From positions 1-41,493 of the forward strand of contig JAUYAR010000112.1 in the NCBI GenBank assembly GCA_030693415.1: a stretch of 41,493 nucleotides of DNA, in the 5' to 3' direction. The notes under the pieces are model-generated. The model was not told the DNA's origin and ran no database searches. It saw nothing but the letters and a program-made list of their open reading frames with translations. A program made the position numbers and the translations under genes. Shown piece by piece: positions 1 to 7,197 of the stretch (position 1 is the stretch's first letter; every line of letters starts with the position of its first letter). This DNA comes from Candidatus Cloacimonadaceae bacterium (GTDB lineage: Bacteria; Cloacimonadota; Cloacimonadia; Cloacimonadales; Cloacimonadaceae).

Positions 1-140
1 TCATTAACCGAAGCCCACAGTGAATTATGCTGGTCTCTTACATGAGATACCTGTTTTCTGGAGAGCCGTATGCGGGAAAACCGCACGTACGGTTCGGAGG
101 GAGGGGAGCCAGTAATGGATAACTCCCCTACCCCTATCAT
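1..140 (+). mobile_element. Group II intron, 3' end only (domains V-VI)
   Basis: Positions 63-95 fold as a canonical bacterial group II domain V. It starts GAGCCGTATGCGG, has a GAAA-containing loop, and returns as CCGCACGTACGGTTC with the usual 2-nt bulge; the AGC catalytic triad is at 64-66. Downstream, AGGGGAG (102-108) pairs with CTCCCCT (123-129), with unpaired adenines at 119-122. This is a domain VI with its branch-point A. The 3' splice site lies between about 131 (ending AC) and 140 (ending AT); I cannot fix it without the 5' exon junction. The reverse transcriptase ORF and domains I-IV lie upstream of the window. The intron RNA strand is plus, so it is antisense to the short minus-strand ORF that follows. 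Confidence 0.85.
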
Positions 141-219
141 ATTCCGTCCTTCCACCTTTTTCATTAGCTTTGGTGAAATAATCCTTGACAAGTATAGCGT
201 TGCTAAGTAGATTGTCCAT
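132..219 (-). pseudogene. 5' end of an unrecognised minus-strand gene, cut by the intron
   Basis: Read on the minus strand, an ATG at 219 is preceded by a good ribosome-binding site (TTGAGGAG, 7 nt before the start). It opens a frame beginning MDNLLSNAILVKDYFTKANE and continuing about 27-29 codons to the group II intron boundary. Beyond that the frame is intron sequence. I do not recognise the peptide. Because the intron lies in the opposite orientation, splicing could not restore this gene's message, so it is probably a decapitated gene remnant. It diverges from the repressor at 272 with only 52 nt between start codons. It could also be a chance ORF; the RBS is the main argument for it. Confidence 0.4.
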
Positions 220-271
220 GGGTATCGCTCCTCAATACTGAAATATCGGGATCGAACCCAAGGGAGTTGAT

Positions 272-1003
272 ATGACAACCGGAGAAAGATTAAAATCTAT
301 CCGAAAAGGATTGAAGCTCATCCAGCTTGACTTTGCGGAGTGCCTGGGAGTCAAGGCATCGGCGATTTCGCAGATGGAAAACGGACACATCAAGCCATCC
401 CTGGACACTTTATATTTGCTTACAACGAAGTATGGCATCAACCTGCATTGGCTGCTGACCGGCAACGGCGAAATGTATGCCAACGTAATGGACAAAAAGC
501 TCGAGGACACGGCGCAAAGTTTCAGCAAGATCAAGAACTTCCTCACCGACGAGCTGATGAATATCGTCAAAGCCAAGGAAAATGCCCAGGATTCACAGGT
601 TTTTGATATCCCGGTGATGGGAGAAATCGCTGCCGGTCTTCCGGTCGAAACCGGTGACAACATTCTGGATGTGGTCAGCGTCCGTCGGAGCATGATCAAC
701 GGCGTGATCGACGACTATATCTCGCTGAGGGTCAATGGACACAGCATGGATCCCTTCGTGATGCACAACGACGTCGTCATCATCCGCAAAAGTCAGGACT
801 GGGGACGTCTGAACGGATTGATCTGCGCAGTGCGCATCGACGGATCCATCACCCTGAAAAAACTGGCGTTGGACGACAAACGCAAGCTCATCATGCTGAT
901 GTCCATCAACGAGGAATACAAGCCGATTTTAATCGATCCGAACGAACACGAGGACGTATCGCTGATCGGTTCGCTGCACTATCTCCTGCGCAAATTACAG
1001 TAA
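272..1003 (+). CDS. XRE/S24 LexA-like self-cleaving transcriptional repressor
   Basis: This 243-aa protein has an N-terminal XRE helix-turn-helix (about residues 4-60, with the typical SAISQMENG recognition-helix segment). Its C-terminal domain is LexA/UmuD-like peptidase S24. The serine of GHSMDP (S158) and the lysine of ITLKKL (K196) form the expected Ser-Lys dyad. The segment GEIAAGLP provides an Ala-Gly cleavage bond at A121-G122. Family knowledge: such repressors autocleave when stimulated by RecA filaments, or by analogy respond to stress, and derepress phage or SOS genes. Its own target is not evident here. The RBS is AAGGGAG, 5-6 nt before the ATG. The gene sits directly downstream of a group II intron end. 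It may be a phage-type or housekeeping SOS regulator; I cannot distinguish these and assign no symbol. Confidence 0.85.
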   Translation: MTTGERLKSIRKGLKLIQLDFAECLGVKASAISQMENGHIKPSLDTLYLLTTKYGINLHWLLTGNGEMYANVMDKKLEDTAQSFSKIKNFLTDELMNIVKAKENAQDSQVFDIPVMGEIAAGLPVETGDNILDVVSVRRSMINGVIDDYISLRVNGHSMDPFVMHNDVVIIRKSQDWGRLNGLICAVRIDGSITLKKLALDDKRKLIMLMSINEEYKPILIDPNEHEDVSLIGSLHYLLRKLQ

Positions 1004-1071
1004 GTATCGCGCTTAACAGGCACATCAGCTCTCATGCGGTGTTTTCCGGATGAGGCAAAGGAGTATTTGTA

Positions 1072-2427
1072 ATGATTCTGGAAGTATTGATCGCCCTAAA
1101 TCTGGTTCTGGGCTTGGCGGTTCTGGCGATCGTCATCCGTTCTTTCCGTAAAAAAGAAGGCGGAGACGCGTTTCTGGAACCCTTGAAAGAGCTGTCCGCG
1201 CGTGTGGATTCGTTTGAAAGATACCTTAGGGACGACGTTCAGCGCCTGCGCAGCGACCTTTTGGAGATCGGTTCCCAAATCCGGATGGAGATGAGCGCAT
1301 CGATCTCGCTGCTTTCCAATAACCTGAAAACTGAAAACAAGACCAATCGCGAGGAACAGAGTAAATCCCTTTCCGACCTCAGCGAATCGCTCTCACGCAA
1401 GATGCAGGAACTTACATCCACTCAACAGACGCAATCTGACGCTCTCAAGGACTCGCTTGAAAACCGCATGGAACAGATCCGCGCCAATAATGAGACCAAG
1501 CTGGAAGAGATGCGCAAAACCGTGGATGAAAAACTGCACGATACCCTGGAAAAACGCCTCGGTGAATCATTCAACCAGGTGAGCGAACGTCTCGAACTCG
1601 TGCACCAGGGACTGGGCGAAATGCAGTCTCTCGCCAGGGGCGTGGGTGATCTCAAAAAAGTGCTCACCAACGTCAAAACGAGAGGCGTGATGGGTGAAAT
1701 GCAGCTCGACAACCTGCTGGAGCAACTCCTTGTCCCGGAACAATATGAACGCAATTTCAAACCCAATCCACGCAGGGACGAGCATGTGGAATTTGCCATA
1801 CGTCTGCCCGGCAGGGATGAAGACCTGAAATCGGTCTATCTGCCCATTGACGCCAAATTTCCCATCGAGGATTATCACCGCCTCATCGATGCCTATGACA
1901 ATAGCGATCTGGCAGGCATCGAAGCCGCACGCAAAAGCATGGTGACCCGCATCAAAGGCTGTGCCAGAGACATCCGGGACAAATACCTCAATCCGCCGTT
2001 GACGACGGATTTTGCGCTGCTCTTTCTACCCGTGGAAGGTCTCTATGCCGAGGTTTTGCGCAATTCCGGCTTGTTTGAAACCGTTCAACGCGAGTTTCAT
2101 GTGATCATCGTGGGACCCACTACTATCGCTGCCATCCTCAATTCCCTGCAGATCGGATTTCGCACACTAGCCATCGAAAAACGCAGCAGCGAGGTCTGGA
2201 AACTGCTCAGCGCGATCAAGAGCGAATTTGCCAAATTTGGCGTCGTGCTGGAAAAAACGCAGAAAAAGATCCAGGAAGCGGGAAACGTGCTTGAAACAGC
2301 CCATCACCGTTCCAAACAGATCGAACGAAAACTGAACCGGGTGCAGGAAATCCCCGTCATCGAAGCCACGCAGATCCTTGATCTGGAAGAGCTTGCTCTT
2401 GAAGCTGACGAGGATGTTGATGAATAA
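1072..2427 (+). CDS. rmuC: RmuC-family DNA recombination protein
   Basis: 451 aa. A hydrophobic N-terminal segment (residues 3-22) is followed by a long charged coiled coil (about 30-190). The conserved RmuC nuclease-like core then contains GVMGEMQLDNLLEQLL, the phrase YLPIDAKFPIEDY, and DFALLFLPVEGLYAEV further on. RmuC proteins limit inversions at short inverted repeats and have a predicted PD-(D/E)xK-like core; the biochemical role is not fully settled. The membrane anchor suggests it is tethered to the inner membrane. Start: ATG preceded by AAAGGAG. It follows the repressor by 68 nt and is separated from the aldolase gene by 126 nt. An acidic C-terminal tail ends the protein. Confidence 0.93.
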   Translation: MILEVLIALNLVLGLAVLAIVIRSFRKKEGGDAFLEPLKELSARVDSFERYLRDDVQRLRSDLLEIGSQIRMEMSASISLLSNNLKTENKTNREEQSKSLSDLSESLSRKMQELTSTQQTQSDALKDSLENRMEQIRANNETKLEEMRKTVDEKLHDTLEKRLGESFNQVSERLELVHQGLGEMQSLARGVGDLKKVLTNVKTRGVMGEMQLDNLLEQLLVPEQYERNFKPNPRRDEHVEFAIRLPGRDEDLKSVYLPIDAKFPIEDYHRLIDAYDNSDLAGIEAARKSMVTRIKGCARDIRDKYLNPPLTTDFALLFLPVEGLYAEVLRNSGLFETVQREFHVIIVGPTTIAAILNSLQIGFRTLAIEKRSSEVWKLLSAIKSEFAKFGVVLEKTQKKIQEAGNVLETAHHRSKQIERKLNRVQEIPVIEATQILDLEELALEADEDVDE

Positions 2428-2553
2428 TCGGATAATTTACCTTGACGTTAAGAGCAGGCTTTTGCACATTGACGACACATTATGATTATGACGGATCCGT
2501 ATGGATACTGGATCATAGGTGAACAACAGTAAACTTTAGAGGAGAATCAAAAG

Positions 2554-3528
2554 ATGTTTCTAACCGGAAAACAAATGGGTGAGGTATTCCTCAAAGCCAA
2601 GCGCGAGCGCTTTGGCATCATTGCTTCCAATGTGGTGTTCGACACCCAGATCCGTGCCATCGTGCAAGGCTATGCCGCGGTCAAATCCGACGGTTTGATG
2701 CAAATGAGCGGTGGTGCCTGCAAATATGCCGCCGGCGAATCTCAGGATATCAAGATCGGCGCACAGCTCATCTCCACGATGATCAAAACCTTTTCCAGCC
2801 AGTTCAAAAACAGCGGCATCGGTCTGCACATCGATCACGCTACACCAAATTACTTTGATTTCATCGTCTATTGCATCGAAAACAAGCTCGTCACTTCCGT
2901 GATGATCGATGCCTCCCAAGAGGATTTGCCGGAAAATATCCGCATCACCAAAGAAGTGGTCGATGTCGCTCACAAACACGGCATCATCGTGGAAGGCGAG
3001 ATCGGACACATCAAAGGCACGGAAGACGAGATCGTTTCGGACACCGAGCTTTATACCAAGCCGGAAGAGGCACTGGAATTTGTTCTAAAGACAAACGTCG
3101 ATCTCTTTGCCGCATCGGTGGGCACCAATCATGGTGTCTCAAGGGGCGAAAACATCGTGCTGCGCCTCGATCTGATCAAATCCATCGACGAACTTCTGAT
3201 CGCCCATAACGTGGAGCGTGGACTCGTTCTCCATGGAGCTTCCGGACTCACGGACGAACAGCAGCGCGTCGCCATCAAAAACGGAGTCGTTAAGATCAAC
3301 AAAGACACCCACTATCAAATGGACATGGCAACCGCTATTCAGGCTTTTTGGGAAAAGGAAAAATATGCCATCGTCTGCCCGCCGGACGTCGATCCCGCAA
3401 GGTATGTGCCGAACAAGAGCAAGTTCGATCCCCGCAAATGGTTGGTCAAGGGTGAAGAAATGATGCAGGACACCGTTATGGGGTTTTGCCGTGTCACCGG
3501 AAGCGCGGACAAGAGCATTTTGACATAG
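2554..3528 (+). CDS. fba: Class II fructose-1,6-bisphosphate aldolase
   Basis: 324 aa, cytoplasmic. It interconverts fructose-1,6-bisphosphate with DHAP and glyceraldehyde-3-phosphate. The metal-dependent class II signature is visible: GLHIDHATP with the zinc-ligand histidine, VEGEIGHIKG, the VGTNHG histidine loop, LVLHGASGL and the late VKINKDT phosphate-binding segment. The length is in the class II range. The ATG is preceded by AGAGGAG. Its natural neighbour is GAPDH at 5033, the next glycolytic step. A restriction-modification cassette now separates the two, starting 3 nt after this stop codon. A tagatose-bisphosphate-type substrate cannot be excluded, but the GAPDH neighbour favours glycolysis/gluconeogenesis. 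Confidence 0.92.
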   Translation: MFLTGKQMGEVFLKAKRERFGIIASNVVFDTQIRAIVQGYAAVKSDGLMQMSGGACKYAAGESQDIKIGAQLISTMIKTFSSQFKNSGIGLHIDHATPNYFDFIVYCIENKLVTSVMIDASQEDLPENIRITKEVVDVAHKHGIIVEGEIGHIKGTEDEIVSDTELYTKPEEALEFVLKTNVDLFAASVGTNHGVSRGENIVLRLDLIKSIDELLIAHNVERGLVLHGASGLTDEQQRVAIKNGVVKINKDTHYQMDMATAIQAFWEKEKYAIVCPPDVDPARYVPNKSKFDPRKWLVKGEEMMQDTVMGFCRVTGSADKSILT

Positions 3529-3531
3529 TTT

Positions 3532-4467
3532 ATGCTGATAATCAACGATCATTGGAATACCGGCGCAGACGTCTGTCTTTACAATGGAGACTGTCTTGAA
3601 TTGCTCGCCGGCATACCGGATAACACGATACGGCTTGTAATGACATCCCCGCCATATAATATCGGCAAAGCTTATGAGAAACGCCAGCCTCTGAAAGATT
3701 ATATTCTATGGCAGGAAGAGGTTATAAAGGAGTGTTGGAGAGTATTGACAAACGATGGCAGCATTTGCTGGCAAGTGGGGAATTTCGTCGATAATGGAGA
3801 GATAATACCTTTAGATATAGTTATGTTCCCAATTTTTGAAAAACTTGGCATGAAGCTCAGAAACAGAATTGTCTGGCATTTTGGGCATGGATTACACGCG
3901 AGCAAACGTTTCTCGGGACGCTATGAAGTAATTTTGTGGTTCACTAAGTCCGATAAATATGTGTTTAACCTGGATGCCGTCAGAGTGCCTCAGAAATATA
4001 CCGGCAAAAAGCACTTCAAGGGCGCAAAGAAAGGTGAACTCTCATGTAACCCCTTGGGGAAAAACCCAACTGACATTTGGGACATTCCCAATGTGAAATC
4101 AAATCATGTCGAAAAAACTATCCACCCAGCCCAGTTTCCCATAGAATTGGTTGAACGGATGGTTTTAGCATTGACCAACGATGATGATTGGACATTTGAT
4201 CCTTTCTCTGGGGTTGGAAGCACACAGATAGCTTCGATCATTCATCAGCGCAGGTCTTGCGGAGCAGAGTTATCCAATGAGTATTACCTTGTCGCCTTGG
4301 AAAGGATTGCCCTTGCACAGGCTGGAAAGCTGAAGATTAGACCGATGAATAAGCCTGTTTATGATCCATGCCGCCCAATATCGATCCCGCCTTTGAGGGT
4401 TAGTACCGGGGGAATCCACGAAAAACAACTTGAGATAGAATTAGAGAATGCAGGATATAAAAAATGA
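3532..4467 (+). CDS. Type II DNA methyltransferase, beta class (probable N4-cytosine), partner of a BglII/BstYI-type enzyme
   Basis: 311 aa. Catalytic motif IV (TSPPYN, residues 38-43) lies near the N terminus and the AdoMet-binding motif I (DPFSGVGST, residues 223-231) near the C terminus. This is the beta-class order. SPPY rather than DPPY is typical of N4-cytosine methylases, though some N6-adenine enzymes share it. It overlaps the downstream endonuclease gene by ATGA. Given that partner, it probably modifies an RGATCY- or AGATCT-type site. No clear Shine-Dalgarno precedes the ATG, and the aldolase stop codon is 3 nt upstream. This suggests translation is coupled to the aldolase gene. Base composition looks more A+T-rich than in the flanking glycolytic genes, consistent with acquisition by transfer. 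Confidence 0.9.
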   Translation: MLIINDHWNTGADVCLYNGDCLELLAGIPDNTIRLVMTSPPYNIGKAYEKRQPLKDYILWQEEVIKECWRVLTNDGSICWQVGNFVDNGEIIPLDIVMFPIFEKLGMKLRNRIVWHFGHGLHASKRFSGRYEVILWFTKSDKYVFNLDAVRVPQKYTGKKHFKGAKKGELSCNPLGKNPTDIWDIPNVKSNHVEKTIHPAQFPIELVERMVLALTNDDDWTFDPFSGVGSTQIASIIHQRRSCGAELSNEYYLVALERIALAQAGKLKIRPMNKPVYDPCRPISIPPLRVSTGGIHEKQLEIELENAGYKK

Positions 4468-5018
4468 AGATTGTTTATGAATACTCCCATCTCGGTGGTG
4501 TTGAGATTATGCAAGTTCGGCATCCTCAAATGTGGGATCAAGTTCGACAGGTGATTACAAGCGTAGAAGCTCGCAGACTGAAGATTAGTAAAGAGAAAAC
4601 CATGTTAGGACGTGCATTGGTCGATCCCAAAGATATGAATATCCAGTTTAAAACAGGATTCGAAACTTTGGGCTTTCACCAATTAATAGATAAGTACAAC
4701 ATCCAGTTGGAAGGGCGGAAAGAAGTAATCCGCGGATGTTATAAACAGATTGATTTCTCCAAGGACAAAGTCCTGGTCGAAGTGCAATTTGGGAAATACG
4801 CATTTATGTTCTACGATATGGCAAAATTCCAGTACTTCTACAATGAAAACAAAGCAGACGTAGGAATCGAAATCGTGCCTTGCCATTCGCTTTACAAATC
4901 AATGTCCAGCGGTGTCTCTTATGGGGAACAACTAATAAATGATATCGAAAGACTTAAACGACACTTTCCTGCCGTACCTGTGGCAGTTCTTTTAATAGAT
5001 GAAAACACAATTGATTAA
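4464..5018 (+). CDS. BglII/BstYI-family type II restriction endonuclease
   Basis: 184 aa. The N terminus (MKIVYEYSHLGGVEIMQV) and the core around VEVQFGKYAFMFYD closely resemble what I remember of BstYI, as does the later DVGIEIVPCHSLYKSMSSG stretch. The active site of this family is D-x8-E-x-Q, with glutamine replacing the usual lysine; here it is D97, E106 and Q108. BstYI cuts RGATCY and BglII cuts AGATCT, so a GATC-centred palindrome is the likely target. The protein appears full-length, with no missing motif, so the cassette is predicted active. It overlaps the methyltransferase stop (ATGA) and ends 14 nt before gap. Exact specificity cannot be read from sequence alone. Confidence 0.88.
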   Translation: MKIVYEYSHLGGVEIMQVRHPQMWDQVRQVITSVEARRLKISKEKTMLGRALVDPKDMNIQFKTGFETLGFHQLIDKYNIQLEGRKEVIRGCYKQIDFSKDKVLVEVQFGKYAFMFYDMAKFQYFYNENKADVGIEIVPCHSLYKSMSSGVSYGEQLINDIERLKRHFPAVPVAVLLIDENTID

Positions 5019-5032
5019 TTAAGGAGATAGAC

Positions 5033-6031
5033 ATGAAAAACGTAGCAATCAACGGATTTGGACGCATCGGGCGCCTCGTGTTCCGTGCTATTCTGAAATA
5101 CCATCCCGAAGTGAACGTGGTCGCCATCAACGACCTCACGGACGCCAAGACCCTGGCATACCTCTTCAAATATGACAGTGTCCACCGGGTGTTTGATGGC
5201 GAAGTCAGCCACAGCGAAGATTCGATCATCGTGAACGGCAAAAATATCCGCATCTATTCCGAAAAAGATCCTGAGGCATTGCCGTGGAAGGAACTCGGAG
5301 TGGAATACGTGATCGAATCCACCGGCTTTTTCACTTCCAAGGAAAAGGCTTCCAAACATCTCAAAGCAGGTGCCGGGAAAGTGATTCTCACCGCTCCCGC
5401 AAAGGATGAAGTGGACGCCACCATCGTGATGGGCGTCAATCACAAAAGCCTGAAAGCGACAGACAAAATTGTCTCAAACGCTTCATGCACAACCAATTGC
5501 CTCGCCCCCGTGGCAAAGGTGCTGCATGATAAATATGGCATCGCCCGCGGGCTCATGACCACCATCCATTCTTATACGAACGACCAGCGCATCCTCGATC
5601 AACCGCACAGCGATCTGCGCCGTGCCAGAGCTGCCGCCATGAGCATGATTCCCACCAGCACGGGTGCCGCCAAAGCAATCGGATTGGTGATCCCGGAATT
5701 GAAAGGCAAGCTCGATGGATGCGCAATCCGAGTTCCAACCCCGGACGGTTCTTTGGTCGATCTGTGCGTCACTTTGGAAAAAGCAGCCGGCAAGGACGAA
5801 ATCAATGCCGCCATGAAAGAAGCCTCCGAAACATATCTTAAAGGCTATCTGATGTATTCGGACGACCCCCTCGTCTCCATCGATATCGTCGGCAATCCAT
5901 ATTCCTCAGTTTATGATTCCCAATTCACCTATGTCAAAGACAACATGGTCAAGATCTTCAGTTGGTATGACAACGAGTGGGGTTATTCCTGCCGCGTGGT
6001 GGATCTGTTAGTTTATATGAGTAAGCTGTGA
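5033..6031 (+). CDS. gap: Glyceraldehyde-3-phosphate dehydrogenase, type I
   Basis: 332 aa. The NAD-binding Rossmann motif NGFGRIGRLVFR is at residues 5-16. The catalytic cysteine is C152 in SNASCTTNCLAP, followed by the HSYTNDQRILD and STGAAKAIG substrate loops and the C-terminal WYDNEWGYSCRVVDL. VVAINDLTD after the second strand carries the acidic residue that favours NAD over NADP. It oxidises glyceraldehyde-3-phosphate to 1,3-bisphosphoglycerate, or the reverse in gluconeogenesis. The RBS AAGGAG precedes the ATG. It originally probably followed fba directly; the intervening R-M cassette leaves only 14 nt upstream, so gap expression likely depends on read-through or on a promoter inside the cassette. 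Confidence 0.96.
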   Translation: MKNVAINGFGRIGRLVFRAILKYHPEVNVVAINDLTDAKTLAYLFKYDSVHRVFDGEVSHSEDSIIVNGKNIRIYSEKDPEALPWKELGVEYVIESTGFFTSKEKASKHLKAGAGKVILTAPAKDEVDATIVMGVNHKSLKATDKIVSNASCTTNCLAPVAKVLHDKYGIARGLMTTIHSYTNDQRILDQPHSDLRRARAAAMSMIPTSTGAAKAIGLVIPELKGKLDGCAIRVPTPDGSLVDLCVTLEKAAGKDEINAAMKEASETYLKGYLMYSDDPLVSIDIVGNPYSSVYDSQFTYVKDNMVKIFSWYDNEWGYSCRVVDLLVYMSKL

Positions 6032-6058
6032 ACATGGATCAGTGATCGGTTTCCCAAT

Positions 6059-6085
6059 GTAGCGCAGCATGCCGATGCTGCGAAG
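6059..6085 (+). repeat. REP-like hairpin repeat, copy 1
   Basis: Begins GTAGCGCAGC and ends GCTGCGAAG. The stem CGCAGCAT (6063-6070) pairs perfectly with ATGCTGCG (6075-6082) around the loop GCCG. A near-identical copy at 38050-38076 differs at two positions, which pair with each other. An inverted copy follows at 6101-6129. Confidence 0.75.
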
Positions 6086-6100
6086 CCGTGAGACCCTTTC

Positions 6101-6129
6101 GTTTACGCAGGAATGGCATCCTGCGCTTC
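6101..6129 (-). repeat. REP-like hairpin repeat, copy 2 (inverted)
   Basis: Its reverse complement begins GAAGCGCAGGATGCC and ends TCCTGCG, matching the same repeat family. The stem CGCAGGA (6106-6112) pairs with TCCTGCG (6119-6125). Together with copy 1 it makes a head-to-head doublet separated by 15 nt, reminiscent of REP/BIME arrangements. Confidence 0.65.
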
Positions 6130-6301
6130 AAGCTGATCGTCTCAAGGTAAACACATCTCGCCTCTGAAACTATTATATTGACGAAAAAAGCATCGTCAGG
6201 CATTTGGAACGGAATGTGTATAAAATAGATAGGCGTTTGGGGCTTTGCGCCCGGCGCCTTCGCCAGATATTCGCACATGCTTGATAGATAAGGAGTTTAT
6301 T

Positions 6302-7177
6302 ATGTTGCAAGGATCATTCGTAGCCTTGGTCACGCCCTTCAAAAACGACGAAGTGGACTATTCCGCGTTGGAAGGATTGATTCAATTTCACTTGGATAAC
6401 GGCACTCACGGCATTTTGCTTTTGGGCACGACTGCCGAAACCGCAGGTTTGGCTTCCGACGAAAAGGACGCGCTCTTGCGTTTTGCCCTGCAAAAGATCA
6501 ATCACCGGGTGCCGGTGATGATCGGCACCGGAACAAACAACCTGCATCAAACCCTTACGCAGACCAAAAAAGCGAAGGAATTGGCGGCGGATTTTGCCTT
6601 GGTGATCACGCCCTATTACATCAAGCCCACTCAAAACGGGATGTATGAATATTTCAAGACCATCGCTCAAAAGACGGATATCCCGATCGTGATCTACAAT
6701 GTGCCGGGACGCACCGGAGTATCGATATCCGCAGCTACAACAATCAAGCTGGCACATGAATGCCCCAATATCATCGGCATCAAGGAAGCCAGCGGAAATC
6801 TCGTGCAAGCCACGGAGATCATTCGGGACGCGCCAAAAGGCTTTTCACTGATGAGCGGAGAGGACGCTTTGAATCTTCCGTTGATGGCAATCGGCGCCAA
6901 AGGATGCATCTCGGTGACCGCAAACGTCGTTCCAAAACTGATGAGCGAACACATCCAAAGCTGCCTCGATGGCGATTTTGCCACTGCCGCGCTCCAGCAC
7001 CAAAAACTGCTCAAAATGAATAACGTGATGTTCATCGAGACCAATCCCATCCCCGCGAAGGAAGCTTTGCATATAATGGGCTATATCTGTCTCGAATTTC
7101 GCCTGCCCATCTGCCCGCTCATGGAGTCCAACCGTGAGATACTCCGCAACACCCTGAAGGAATACAAGTTAATCTAA
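6302..7177 (+). CDS. dapA: 4-hydroxy-tetrahydrodipicolinate synthase (DapA family)
   Basis: 291 aa from the ATG at 6302, chosen because AAGGAG sits 7 nt upstream; longer in-frame starts lack an RBS. A TIM-barrel aldolase of the DHDPS/NAL superfamily. The Schiff-base lysine is K161 in IIGIKEAS, and the catalytic tyrosine Y132 lies in YNVPGRTG with the substrate-binding arginine. The N-terminal GTTAET segment keeps the two threonines of the usual GTTGES motif but has Ala for Gly and Thr for Ser. The expected reaction condenses pyruvate with aspartate semialdehyde in lysine and diaminopimelate synthesis; other pyruvate aldolases of the fold are possible. First gene of the 6302-15131 operon. Confidence 0.88.
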   Translation: MLQGSFVALVTPFKNDEVDYSALEGLIQFHLDNGTHGILLLGTTAETAGLASDEKDALLRFALQKINHRVPVMIGTGTNNLHQTLTQTKKAKELAADFALVITPYYIKPTQNGMYEYFKTIAQKTDIPIVIYNVPGRTGVSISAATTIKLAHECPNIIGIKEASGNLVQATEIIRDAPKGFSLMSGEDALNLPLMAIGAKGCISVTANVVPKLMSEHIQSCLDGDFATAALQHQKLLKMNNVMFIETNPIPAKEALHIMGYICLEFRLPICPLMESNREILRNTLKEYKLI

Positions 7178-7197
7178 GAATTACAGGAGATAGAATC

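Larger units (their letters stand above)
6032..6301. other. Spacer between gap and dapA with a REP-like doublet
   Basis: No convincing gene. The proximal half holds two inverted copies of a hairpin repeat (see 6059-6085 and 6101-6129). The distal half contains TTGACG at 6179-6184 and TATAAA near 6219, but their spacing does not make a good sigma70 promoter. A GC-rich stretch (6238-6262) could form a small hairpin. No recognisable riboswitch was seen ahead of dapA. Confidence 0.5.

Noticed and set aside
6039-6278. 79-aa minus-strand ORF in the gap-dapA spacer
   Set aside because: It reads through both REP-like hairpins and has no RBS; the repeats explain the open frame.
6130-6301. Lysine riboswitch upstream of dapA
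   Set aside because: The spacer is short and lacks the conserved lysine-riboswitch core; only a small GC-rich hairpin is seen.
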